This document shows positions 1 to 8,621 of a DNA stretch of 64,000 nucleotides, one piece after another. Both the position numbers and the translations under genes were made by a program. Under the pieces are notes generated by a model. That model was not told the origin of the DNA and ran no database searches. It saw only the letters and a program-made list of their open reading frames with translations. The first letter of the stretch is position 1. Each line of letters opens with the position of its first letter. The DNA comes from Thiohalocapsa sp. (GTDB lineage Bacteria; Pseudomonadota; Gammaproteobacteria; Chromatiales; Chromatiaceae): the NCBI GenBank assembly GCA_028277725.1, contig JANQFX010000027.1, positions 39,410-103,409 of the forward strand, read 5' to 3'.

Positions 1-1
1 C

Positions 2-325
2 TGCGGGGTGGAGCGGGTGCTCAGCGTCGGGCCCGGTGCCTTCTCACCCGCGCCGAAGGTCGACTCGGCCGTCGTGCGGCTCAGGCCCCTGCGCCCGCCG
101 CCGGTGGACATCACCGATCCGCCGTTGCACGCGCGCCTCGTCGCCGCGGCCTTCGCCCAGCGGCGCAAGCGCCTGTCCAACGCACTGCGCGGCATCGCCG
201 ACGCGGAGCTGATCGAATCCTGTGGACTGGAGCCCGGCATCCGGGCGGAACGAATCAGCGTCGCGGACTTCGCCCGGCTCGCCAACGCCGCCGCAGCCGC
301 AGCAACGCCCGCGCCCCCCCTGTAG
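2..325 (+). CDS. rsmA: 16S rRNA dimethyladenosine transferase, C-terminal part
   Basis: This is the 3' end of a gene that begins before the window. The product dimethylates two adjacent adenosines near the 3' end of 16S rRNA during 30S maturation. The readable 107 residues contain the family block PGAFSPAPKVDSAVVRL, which follows the Rossmann methyltransferase domain, and then the small helical C-terminal domain (AFAQRRKRLSNAL). The frame is open from base 2 to a TAG at 323-325. The catalytic part is outside the window. About 160 bases separate it from lon. Confidence 0.9.
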   Translation, partial: CGVERVLSVGPGAFSPAPKVDSAVVRLRPLRPPPVDITDPPLHARLVAAAFAQRRKRLSNALRGIADAELIESCGLEPGIRAERISVADFARLANAAAAAATPAPPL

Positions 326-483
326 GGATTCGGAAGCGCTTGGGCGATGGTTGCATTCCTGCCCCTAAACCCTGAGATTTTCCGGCCCATTCGACAAGGC
401 GCCGAGCGCGGCACCCGCTCCGCGCCACCACCCGGACCGACCAGGCGTGGCACCGAGGCCGCGCGCAGCACCCAAGGCTCGAC

Positions 484-2973
484 ATGAACGATACCGACGC
501 CACTCCCACGGACCTGGAACACCAGACGGACATCGACGCCCAGACCGACGCCGAGACGGACCACGCAACCGAGACCGACACCGAGGGCGTGCAGATCGCC
601 CGCGCCAGCGAGGTGCTGCCGGCGCTGGTCCCGCTGCTGCCCGTCGCCGCGCGGCCGTTCTTTCCCGGCCAAGCGGTGCCCCTGCTGATGGACGCCGAAC
701 ACTGGCGCAGCACCCTGATGCAGGTGAGCGAGAGCGAGCACAAGATTCTGGGCGTGGTGCTGAGTCGTGCGGAATCCTCCGAGGACACCACCGCCGAGGA
801 CTTCCATCCCGTCGGCACCGCGTGCCGCGTCCATCGAGTGCACGATGAGGAGGGCAAGCTCCAGGTGCTGGTGGAGTGCCTGCAGCGCTTTCGCATCGAG
901 CGGCTGATCAGCCGCAAGGCGCCGTTCACGGCCCGCGTCGAGTATATGCCGGAGCCCAAGCCCGTCCCGGAAGACGAGGTCAAGGCCTACGCCATGGCCG
1001 TCATCAACACCATCAAGGAGCTGCTGCCGCTCAACCCGCTCTACGTCGAGGAGCTGAAGATGTTCCTCGACCGCTTCGGCCCGGACGACCCCTCCCACCT
1101 CGCCGACTTCGCCGCCAGCCTCACCACCTCCACCGCGGACCAATTGCAGGAGGTGCTGGAGGCCGTGCCGCTGCTCAAGCGCATGGAGAAGGTGCTGGTG
1201 CTCCTGAACAAGGAGCTGGAACTGGCCCGCGCCCAGCAGAAGATCCGCGCCTCGGTCGAGGAGCGGATGCACAAGCAGCAGCGCGAGTTCTTCCTCCGCG
1301 AGCAACTCAAGGCCATCCAGAAGGAGCTTGGCATCGCCAAGGACGACCGCACCGCGGAGGTGGACAAGTTCAAAGACCGCCTGAAGAAGCTCGAGCTCAC
1401 CGAAGAGGCGCAGAAGCGCATCGACGACGAGCTGGACAAGATGGCCATCCTGGAAACCGGCTCGCCCGAGTACGCCGTTACCCGCAACTACCTGGACTGG
1501 ATCACGCTGTTGCCCTGGGGCCAACACAGCAAGGACAAGCTGGACCTCAAGCGCGCCCGCCGGGTGCTTGACCGCGACCACTACGGCCTCGACGACGTCA
1601 AGGACCGCATCCTGGAGTTCCTGGCGGTGGGCATCCACAAGGGCGAGATCGCCGGCTCCATCATCCTGCTGGTGGGCCCGCCCGGCGTCGGCAAGACCAG
1701 CATCGGGCGCAGCATCGCCGACACCCTGGGGCGCAAGTTCTACCGCTTCTCCGTCGGCGGCATCCGCGACGAGGCCGAGATCAAGGGCCACAGGCGCACC
1801 TACATCGGCGCCATGCCGGGCAAGTTCATCCAGGCTATGAAGGACGCCGGCACCGCGAACCCGGTCATCCTGCTCGACGAGATCGACAAGATCGGCGCCA
1901 GCTACCACGGCGACCCGGCCTCGGCCCTGCTGGAGGTGCTGGACCCGGAGCAGAACCGTGACTTCCTCGATCACTACCTCGATCTGCGCTTCGACCTCTC
2001 CAAGGTGTTGTTCGTCTGCACCGCCAACCAGCTCGACAGCATCCCGGGCCCCCTGCTCGATCGCATGGAGGTCATTCAGCTCTCCGGCTACATCGCCGAC
2101 GAGAAGCTCGCCATCGCCAGGAAGTACCTGCTGCCACGACAGATCGAGCGCGCCGGACTGGCCAAGGGCGCGGTCAAGGTGGACACCAAGACCCTGCGCG
2201 CGCTCATCGAGGGCTACGCACGCGACGCGGGTGTCCGCCGATTGGAGAAGCAGCTGGGCAAGATCGTGCGCAAGGCCGCGGTGAAGCTGCTGGAGGAACC
2301 CGTCGACGCCGACACGGAGCAAGCGTATTCGGAGCCGCGCGCGCCTGAACCGGTCACCGTCACCGCCGACGACCTCAAGGGCTACCTCGGCAGCCCGGTG
2401 TTCCGCGACGAGCGCAAGCTCAGCGGGCCCGGTGTGGTCACCGGTCTGGCCTGGACCGCGATGGGCGGCGTCACCCTCAGCATCGAGGCCGTGCGCACCC
2501 ACGAATACAACCGCGGTTTCAAGCTCACCGGACAGCTGGGCGACGTCATGAAGGAGTCCGCCGAGATCGCCTACGGCTATGTCGTCAGCCACGCCATAGA
2601 CTTCGGCGCCGACCCGAACTTCTTCGAGAATGGCTTCATCCATCTGCACGTACCCGCCGGCGCCACGCCCAAGGATGGCCCCTCCGCCGGCATCACCATG
2701 GCCTCTGCCCTGCTCTCCCTGGCCCGCAACAAGCCGGTGCGGCGCATTGCCATGACCGGCGAGCTGACGCTCACCGGCGAGGTGTTCCCCATCGGCGGCG
2801 TGCGCGAGAAGCTCATCGCCGCTCGCCGTGCGGGCATCAAGGAGATCCTGCTACCGGCGGACAACGAGGGTGAGTTCGACGAAGTGCCGGAGCACGTCAA
2901 GAAGGGCCTGACCGTCCACTTCGTCAGCCGCTTCGAGGACGTCGCGGCGCTGCTGTTCGCACAGAAGAAGTAG
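484..2973 (+). CDS. lon: ATP-dependent Lon protease
   Basis: Cytoplasmic AAA+ serine protease that degrades misfolded and regulatory proteins. The 829 residues are the usual Lon length. Order: N-terminal substrate-binding domain after an acidic, low-complexity start (residues about 1-35), a coiled region, AAA+ domain with Walker A GPPGVGKT near residue 398 and Walker B ILLDEIDK near 460, then the peptidase domain. The catalytic dyad is visible as Ser in PKDGPSAG (about residue 734) and Lys in GVREKLIAARRAGI (about 776). ATG at 484 is the first good start. Nothing looks broken. A 158-base gap precedes it. Confidence 0.97.
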   Translation: MNDTDATPTDLEHQTDIDAQTDAETDHATETDTEGVQIARASEVLPALVPLLPVAARPFFPGQAVPLLMDAEHWRSTLMQVSESEHKILGVVLSRAESSEDTTAEDFHPVGTACRVHRVHDEEGKLQVLVECLQRFRIERLISRKAPFTARVEYMPEPKPVPEDEVKAYAMAVINTIKELLPLNPLYVEELKMFLDRFGPDDPSHLADFAASLTTSTADQLQEVLEAVPLLKRMEKVLVLLNKELELARAQQKIRASVEERMHKQQREFFLREQLKAIQKELGIAKDDRTAEVDKFKDRLKKLELTEEAQKRIDDELDKMAILETGSPEYAVTRNYLDWITLLPWGQHSKDKLDLKRARRVLDRDHYGLDDVKDRILEFLAVGIHKGEIAGSIILLVGPPGVGKTSIGRSIADTLGRKFYRFSVGGIRDEAEIKGHRRTYIGAMPGKFIQAMKDAGTANPVILLDEIDKIGASYHGDPASALLEVLDPEQNRDFLDHYLDLRFDLSKVLFVCTANQLDSIPGPLLDRMEVIQLSGYIADEKLAIARKYLLPRQIERAGLAKGAVKVDTKTLRALIEGYARDAGVRRLEKQLGKIVRKAAVKLLEEPVDADTEQAYSEPRAPEPVTVTADDLKGYLGSPVFRDERKLSGPGVVTGLAWTAMGGVTLSIEAVRTHEYNRGFKLTGQLGDVMKESAEIAYGYVVSHAIDFGADPNFFENGFIHLHVPAGATPKDGPSAGITMASALLSLARNKPVRRIAMTGELTLTGEVFPIGGVREKLIAARRAGIKEILLPADNEGEFDEVPEHVKKGLTVHFVSRFEDVAALLFAQKK

Positions 2974-2998
2974 GGAACGGGAGCACGCCGAAACCCGC

Positions 2999-5900
2999 AT
3001 GAACAAACGCCAACTGGAGCGGTTGATCCCCGTTGAAACCCTCGCGCTCGGCGCGGAGTACTTCGCGCAGGGCCGTGTACTGAGCTTCGCGCGGGCCCAT
3101 AGCGACGACGTCGTCTACGGTCGGGTGCGCGGCAACGGACGCAGGGTCTATCAGGTCGTGGCCAACATGAAGCCGGATGCCGGGGGCCGCCCCGCCCTGC
3201 ATGGCCACTGCAACTGCCGCGTGGGCCGAAACTGCAAACACGTGGCCGCGCTGGTGCTGGCCGTGATATCGGCGGACGACGCGGCAGGCGGAGAGGCGAC
3301 CGACGGCAGCGCGGAGGACACCCCGGCGCGCGCCACCCAGCGGCTGCCCGATGCGGCGCGTGCCTGGCTGGCCGAGATCGACCGGGCCGAGGAGCGTGCC
3401 GCCGCCGATGATCCGACGCGCATCCTCTATCTCCTGAGGCGTCGCACCTTCGCCGCGGCGCCGCCCCGTTTCGAGCTGAGCGCCTGCCGAGCCCGGCAAC
3501 TCGCCGCGGGCGGTTTCGGCCAGACCTACCCCTTCGATCTATTGAGCCGCTCCGAGGCGCGCTGGATACAACGCATCGACCGGCAGATCATGGGCTTCGC
3601 CCGCGCCGACCCGCACGCGGGCATCGATCGTCCGACGCCGATTACCTCGGACAACGCCCCCGCGCTGCTGCCCTTGCTCTGTGAGTCCGGTCGCGCCTTC
3701 TTCATCGACCCCAACGGGCCCGTGCTGCGCCTCGGCGAGCCGCGAACGACAAGGCTGCGCTGGGCGCTGGCGGACGACGCCCAGCTACACCTGCGGGCCG
3801 AGGGGCTCGACGAGCGCGTGCTGCTCCTGCCGCTGGCACCGCCCTGGTACCTGGACCCTGCCAACGGCGACTGCGGCCCCTTGGAAACCGGACTGCCCAC
3901 GCGCGTCGCCTGCCACCTCGTCGGTGCGCCGACGGTGCCCGCCCAGGCCGCCGCCGAGCTGCAACGGGCCCTGGAGCAGCGCTTCCCGAAGGACCAAGTG
4001 CCGCTCCCACCGGTGCTGAACAGTCGCACGGTGGCTGCGGAACGCCCGACGCCGGTGCTGACGCTGGTGAGCGAGGCCGCATCCGAGCCGGAGCCGCCCG
4101 GGTTCAACGCATGGACCTCTTTCGACCCCGCATCGCCGCAGGACTTCGCCCTGCTGCAGCACGACTACGGCGGTGTGCTGGTCGACTTGAGCGACGAGCG
4201 CGATGTGATCGAGCGCGTCGCGGACGGCGAGCTGTTGGAGGTCGCCCGTCACTGGGGTGCCGAGGAGTCGGCGCTCGAAGAACTGGTGGCGCTGGGCTTC
4301 GATGAGCGCCTCGACCTGGTCGGCGATGAAGGTCTGCCGCTCGAGATGGTAGACGAAGACGGCTGGGTCGGCTTCGTGGTCTACGAGGTACCGAGGCTCC
4401 GCGACCAGGGCTGGCGGATCGAGATCGACGACGCCTTCGCCTACCAGACCCGCCATGCCGATGACTGGCAGCTGGACATCGAAGAGCAGGACCAGGGTCG
4501 CTGGCTGGATCTCGGCGTCGGCATCGAGATCGACGGCGAGTCCGTGGACCTGCTGCCGCTGATCCTGCGCGCCCTCCAGGACCCAGCCATGGACCTGTCC
4601 CCACAGGACCTCGACGAGGCCGGAGACGACGCGCTGCTGCCGCTGCGGCTCGACGACCAACGCCTGGTCCTGCTGCCGGTGACACGCCTGCGCCCCATGC
4701 TTGCCACGCTGGTGGAGCTCTACGACCCCGAGGCGCGGCTGCGGCCGGACGGTCGCCTGCGCCTGTCCCGCCTACAGGCGACGGAGCTGTCCGCGCTGGA
4801 ACAGGCCGACCCGAGCCTGGACTGGCGCGGCGGCGACGCGGCACGGGAGCTGGGCCGCCGCTTGAGCGCCTTCGACGGGCTGGAACCGGTCGAGCCGCCC
4901 GCGGGTCTTGGCGGCGACCAGGGCTGCGAGCTGCGCCCCTATCAGCGCGATGGCCTGAACTGGCTGCAGTTCCTGCGCTCCTATGGCCTGGGCGGCATCC
5001 TGGCCGACGACATGGGGCTCGGCAAGACGCTGCAGGCCTTGGGCCATCTGCTGCTCGAAAAACAATCCGGCCGCGCGGATCAGCCGAGCCTGGTGGTTGC
5101 CCCCACCAGCCTGATGTTCAACTGGCGGCGCGAGGCCGCCCGCTTCGCGCCGCAGCTGCGGGTGCTGTTGCTGCACGGGCCCAAGCGGACGCGCAGGGCC
5201 GATGCCTTCGCGGAGGCGGACCTGGTGCTCACCACCTACGCGTTGCTGCCGCGGGACCTCGAGACCCTCGCCTCCCAGACCTGGCACCTGCTGATCCTGG
5301 ACGAGGCCCAGGCCATCAAGAACCCGCGCAGCAAGGTCGCCCAGGCCGCCCGCCGGCTCGACGCCCGCCACCGCCTCTGCCTGACCGGCACCCCGCTGGA
5401 GAACCACCTGGGCGAGCTCTGGTCGCTGTTCGACTTCCTGCTCCCGGACCTGCTCGGCGACGAGCGTCGCTTCCGCCGCCTCTTCCGCAACCCCATTGAG
5501 CGCCAGGGCGACCCGGACCGGGCCGCGCAGCTGCGCCAGCGCCTCGCGCCCTTCCTGCTGCGCCGCACCAAGGAGCAGGTGGCCGCGGAGCTGCCGCCGA
5601 AGACCGAGATCCTGCGCGAGGTCCCCCTGGCGCGGGACCAACGCGACCTCTACGAGACACTGCGCGTGGCCCTGCACCAGCAGGTGCAGGAGGAAATTGC
5701 CCGCAAGGGCCTCGCCCAGAGCGGCATCATCATCCTGGATGCCCTGCTGAAACTCCGCCAATGCTGCTGCGATCCTCGGCTGGTGCCGCTCCCCAGCGCC
5801 GAACCGGTCAAGGGCTCCGCCAAGCTCGACCTGCTGCTGGAACTGCTGCCGGAACTGCTGCAAGAAGGACGGCGCATCCTGCTGTTCTCCCAGTTCACAT

Positions 5901-6343
5901 CCATGCTCAAGCTCGTCGAGCAGGCACTGGCGGAGCGGCTGCAGCAGCGCGAGGGCCGCGACTTCGTCAAACTGACCGGCCGCACCCGGGACCGCGAGAC
6001 GCCGGTGGATCGGTTCCAGTCGGGCGAGGTACCGCTGTTCCTGATCAGCCTCAAGGCCGGTGGGTCCGGCCTGAACCTCACCGCCGCCGACACCGTGATC
6101 CATTTCGACCCCTGGTGGAACCCCGCGGTGGAACGCCAGGCCACCGACCGCGCCCACCGCATCGGTCAGGACAAGCCGGTGTTCGTCTATAAACTGCTGA
6201 CCGAGGGCACCGTGGAGCAGCGGGTCGCGGAGCTCCAGGCGCGCAAGCAGGCCCTCGCCGACAGCATGCTGGAGGGCGGCAACAGCGCCGCAAGGTCCTT
6301 CAGCGCCGAAGACCTGGCCCTGCTCTTCGCACCCTTGGATTGA
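2999..6343 (+). CDS. SNF2-family helicase with SWIM zinc finger
   Basis: Large (1114 aa) SWI2/SNF2 DNA translocase. An N-terminal SWIM zinc finger is visible as CNC...CKH around residues 70-84. A poorly conserved middle region follows, then the two RecA-like lobes: Walker A DDMGLGKT near residue 670, DEAQ box in LILDEAQAIKN near 765, LTGTPLEN, and motif VI QATDRAHRIGQ near 1050. The family remodels or translocates on DNA; the substrate here is unknown. It starts 25 bases after lon, and the next gene starts 3 bases after its stop, so helicase and downstream gene are probably co-translated. Confidence 0.9.
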   Translation: MNKRQLERLIPVETLALGAEYFAQGRVLSFARAHSDDVVYGRVRGNGRRVYQVVANMKPDAGGRPALHGHCNCRVGRNCKHVAALVLAVISADDAAGGEATDGSAEDTPARATQRLPDAARAWLAEIDRAEERAAADDPTRILYLLRRRTFAAAPPRFELSACRARQLAAGGFGQTYPFDLLSRSEARWIQRIDRQIMGFARADPHAGIDRPTPITSDNAPALLPLLCESGRAFFIDPNGPVLRLGEPRTTRLRWALADDAQLHLRAEGLDERVLLLPLAPPWYLDPANGDCGPLETGLPTRVACHLVGAPTVPAQAAAELQRALEQRFPKDQVPLPPVLNSRTVAAERPTPVLTLVSEAASEPEPPGFNAWTSFDPASPQDFALLQHDYGGVLVDLSDERDVIERVADGELLEVARHWGAEESALEELVALGFDERLDLVGDEGLPLEMVDEDGWVGFVVYEVPRLRDQGWRIEIDDAFAYQTRHADDWQLDIEEQDQGRWLDLGVGIEIDGESVDLLPLILRALQDPAMDLSPQDLDEAGDDALLPLRLDDQRLVLLPVTRLRPMLATLVELYDPEARLRPDGRLRLSRLQATELSALEQADPSLDWRGGDAARELGRRLSAFDGLEPVEPPAGLGGDQGCELRPYQRDGLNWLQFLRSYGLGGILADDMGLGKTLQALGHLLLEKQSGRADQPSLVVAPTSLMFNWRREAARFAPQLRVLLLHGPKRTRRADAFAEADLVLTTYALLPRDLETLASQTWHLLILDEAQAIKNPRSKVAQAARRLDARHRLCLTGTPLENHLGELWSLFDFLLPDLLGDERRFRRLFRNPIERQGDPDRAAQLRQRLAPFLLRRTKEQVAAELPPKTEILREVPLARDQRDLYETLRVALHQQVQEEIARKGLAQSGIIILDALLKLRQCCCDPRLVPLPSAEPVKGSAKLDLLLELLPELLQEGRRILLFSQFTSMLKLVEQALAERLQQREGRDFVKLTGRTRDRETPVDRFQSGEVPLFLISLKAGGSGLNLTAADTVIHFDPWWNPAVERQATDRAHRIGQDKPVFVYKLLTEGTVEQRVAELQARKQALADSMLEGGNSAARSFSAEDLALLFAPLD

Positions 6344-6346
6344 TCA

Positions 6347-7603
6347 ATGATGGACCCCGCCGACCTCTCCCCCGACCGGCTGTCCGCCCTCACCGAGCAG
6401 CTGATGCTGGAACAGCAGGGGATGGACCCGCTCGAGCTGCTGCTGGCGAGCGGCGCCCTCGCCTACCCGGACTATGAGGCCTGGCGAATGGGCCGCCGCC
6501 CGGAGCTGCAGAACGCCCTGCAGCTGCCCGTCGCCGATGTGGTGGCCCTGCTGCGACGGGCCGCCGCGCAGGCCAGCGCCTTCGGTCTGGTGGCCGAACG
6601 GACCGACCGGCGACGCTGGGGTGATGCCGCGACCGACACTGCCCCCGAGCCCCTGCGCATCGGCGCCGATGCCAACCTCTGTCGGCTGCTAGGCAGCACC
6701 TTCGAACCGCCGCCCAGGGAGCAGCAGCTGGACCTCTTCTACGACAGCGGCGCCGTGGCCATCGAGGACAGCCTGCGCCGGGCGCTGCAGGCGCGCCGGC
6801 TCGATGACGCCCGCGCCGCCTGCGGTCGGCTGGCCGAACGCGGAGAGGTTGGGCAAACACTCGCGGACTGGTTGCGGCTGATCGCCGCGCTCGATTCCGT
6901 CGCCGGCACCGACGACGACGCCCTGACGGCGGACCCGACCCCCGAGGAGCGACTGGACGAGGTCGATGCCCTCGCACCCATCGCCGAACGCCGGCTCGGC
7001 CGTAGCGGCGCTCGGGACATGCTCGCGTTGCTCTGGGCAGACCTGGCCCGCCTCACCGCGGGGCAGCCCTTCGACCCGGGCCAGCCCAGGTTGCACGCGA
7101 GCTGGGCCCTTGCCCGCCTGGGTCGCTGGCAGGAGGTCCGCGATGCCGTCGAGGCGGAACCCGACTGGCCGGCACAGCCCAAGCTGCTCGAGTTGCACGC
7201 GACGGCCTGCCGCCACACCGGTGACCCGACCGCCGCCATGGGCGATTGGTTCCAGCTCTGCTGGTTGCATCCCGAGGCAGCCGAGGCCACGCTCGGCGCA
7301 CGCGACTTCCCCGATGCCCAACTCGCCCGGTGTTGGAGCGCCTTCTGTGACCTGGATCCGCCCGACGACGGCCCAGCGCTGGAAACCGAGGACTTCCCCG
7401 CCTGGTGCCTGGTGACGCAACCGGCACTGGCCGCAACGGCCCCGGCGAAACCGGATGGCGCCGATCCGGACCGCGCCGCGGCCTATCGAGCGGCCCGCAC
7501 CCTAGCCCAGGCACCCGACGCACTCGATCAGCGGCGCGCCCTGGCCGCCGCACATCCCACGCTGCTGGCGACCTTGCTGCAGACCCGTACCCGCTCGGGC
7601 TGA
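6347..7603 (+). CDS. Conserved hypothetical protein, partner of SNF2 helicase
   Basis: A 418-residue, Ala/Leu/Asp-rich soluble protein without membrane segments or a signal peptide. No family was recognised. The C-terminal half (about 190-330) is made of short helical stretches rich in W, L and A that look like TPR-type repeats, for example around ASWALARLGRWQEVRDAV. ATG ATG at 6347 lies 3 bases after the helicase stop, which argues for translational coupling and a joint function. It could be a scaffold or accessory subunit of the helicase; that is inference from position only. Confidence 0.75.
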   Translation: MMDPADLSPDRLSALTEQLMLEQQGMDPLELLLASGALAYPDYEAWRMGRRPELQNALQLPVADVVALLRRAAAQASAFGLVAERTDRRRWGDAATDTAPEPLRIGADANLCRLLGSTFEPPPREQQLDLFYDSGAVAIEDSLRRALQARRLDDARAACGRLAERGEVGQTLADWLRLIAALDSVAGTDDDALTADPTPEERLDEVDALAPIAERRLGRSGARDMLALLWADLARLTAGQPFDPGQPRLHASWALARLGRWQEVRDAVEAEPDWPAQPKLLELHATACRHTGDPTAAMGDWFQLCWLHPEAAEATLGARDFPDAQLARCWSAFCDLDPPDDGPALETEDFPAWCLVTQPALAATAPAKPDGADPDRAAAYRAARTLAQAPDALDQRRALAAAHPTLLATLLQTRTRSG

Positions 7604-7729
7604 AGACCCGAATCGCAGCGGCGTGGCAGGCATGCCCCGCCCACGCCCGGCCTCACACGCGTCCTCAACCGCCGCCGATGTCCGCGGCTCCGACCTGGGG
7701 ACACCGCAACAGTTGGAAAGAAAAGCGAC

Positions 7730-7774
7730 ACACTTGGAAATAAGTGTTGTAATGTTAGAAAATTCTAATATACT
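7730..7774 (+). promoter_or_regulatory. Promoter of the sulfur globule gene with two dyads
   Basis: An AT-rich island in GC-rich DNA. A sigma70-like pair is visible: TTGTAA (7747-7752), 16-base spacer, TATACT (7769-7774). The spacer contains the palindrome TTAGAAAATTCTAA (7755-7768). A second dyad, ACACTT (7730-7735) with AAGTGT (7742-7747), touches the -35 box. Such dyads are typical places for a dimeric regulator. The start codon is about 95 bases downstream, leaving a leader of about 85-90 bases. Confidence 0.6.
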
Positions 7775-7869
7775 AATCCCCATCGCAGCCACACGGCCTC
7801 CTCGGCCACCGGCTCGGACACCAAACCTCAATCAAGCAGTTGCACACCCAACCTTTCGGAGCTTTCCCA

Positions 7870-8235
7870 ATGAACACCATCATCAAGACCGCCGCCGCCG
7901 TTTCCCTGATTGCCGCTTCCGCTTCTGCGTCCGCGTGGTGGAGCGGCCCGGGCAGCTACGGCAACAACAGCTTCGGCGACATGTTCGGCATGGGCGATAC
8001 CTTCAGCGACATGTTCGGCGACGGCAACTTCGACATGAACATGAGCTCCTCGGCCAACGGACACGGCTGGGGTCGGGGCTACGGCCGCGGCTACGAGCGC
8101 GCTTCCTACTACGGCTACGGTGCCCCCTACGGCTACGGCGCTCCGTACGCCTACGCGCCTTACGCTGCGGCCCCCTACGCCGCGCCGGTCGCACCCCAGG
8201 CTCCAGTCATGCCCCAGGCTCCGGTCGCCCAGTAA
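7870..8235 (+). CDS. Sulfur globule protein
   Basis: A 121-residue exported protein. Residues 1-22 form a signal peptide (hydrophobic core [15 protein letters not shown], cleavage before WWSG). The mature part is low-complexity: Gly/Asn/Asp/Met/Phe repeats ([20 protein letters not shown]), then Gly/Tyr repeats ([19 protein letters not shown]) and a Pro/Gln/Val tail. This composition matches the structural proteins that coat periplasmic sulfur globules in purple sulfur bacteria (Sgp/CV proteins). ATG 7870 was chosen over the upstream TTG 7840 because it starts the signal peptide and has GGAG upstream. It has its own promoter and terminator, so it is a single-gene unit. Confidence 0.8.
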   Translation: MNTIIKTAAAVSLIAASASASAWWSGPGSYGNNSFGDMFGMGDTFSDMFGDGNFDMNMSSSANGHGWGRGYGRGYERASYYGYGAPYGYGAPYAYAPYAAAPYAAPVAPQAPVMPQAPVAQ

Positions 8236-8283
8236 CACCACCGCGCAGCTTGCCGCATCCCAGACGGGATGCGGGCTCGCAAC

Positions 8284-8320
8284 AAAAAAGGCCGCTCGTC
8301 ATGGACGAGCGGCCTTTTTT
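8284..8320 (+). terminator. Intrinsic terminator after sulfur globule gene
   Basis: A perfect hairpin: AAAAAAGGCCGCTCGTC, a 3-base loop, then the complementary arm ending GGCCTTTTTT. It is bidirectional in form because A and T runs flank both arms, but it lies 49 bases after the sgp stop and ends that transcript. Confidence 0.9.
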
Positions 8321-8467
8321 GCTGAGCGCTCTGCGCCTGGGCGACCACGACCTTCATCCGCCGACGAACCCCCAGCGTCGCCGTCCAAGTGTTGGCCGCG
8401 CCGGTTGGCCACGGCAACGACGCCTGCTCATCCGATCTGACACCCTCGATCGCCGTGGCGATCCTAG

Positions 8468-8494
8468 GGTGGACGAGCGCTAGCGAAGTCCACC
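8468..8494. repeat. Dispersed GGTGGAC...GTCCACC hairpin repeat, copy 1
   Basis: A palindromic REP-like unit with a 7-base stem GGTGGAC / GTCCACC and internal core GAGCGCTAGCGAA. Related units occur at 35572, 35662, 37690, 63816 and 63902. It lies in the 386-base gap between the sgp terminator and the MFS gene (8236-8621), in which no gene was seen. Confidence 0.65.
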
Positions 8495-8621
8495 GATTCC
8501 TGCGGCTGTCCATGTGGACGGTGCTGTGGGGCTCTTGCCGTACTCGCGTCGGTTGGGCGGACGGCGGAGGCCCATCGGGGCGTGTTTCGGTACGAAGACC
8601 CAACGAACAGCAAGGCTCGAC

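Noticed and set aside
326..483. Possible heat-shock (sigma32) promoter before lon: CTTGGG near 338 and CCCCTAAA near 362
   Set aside because: The spacer is about 17 bases, longer than the 13-15 expected, and the -35 match is weak.
255..983. Long open frames opposite lon, the SNF2 gene, yhaN and the sensor gene (for example 20941-22590, 29283-32447)
   Set aside because: High-GC antisense shadows: no family motifs, Arg/Ala/Pro- or Gln/His-rich composition, and each lies fully over a well-supported gene.
8120..8440. Frames overlapping the sgp terminator
   Set aside because: They read through the terminator hairpin and have no protein character.
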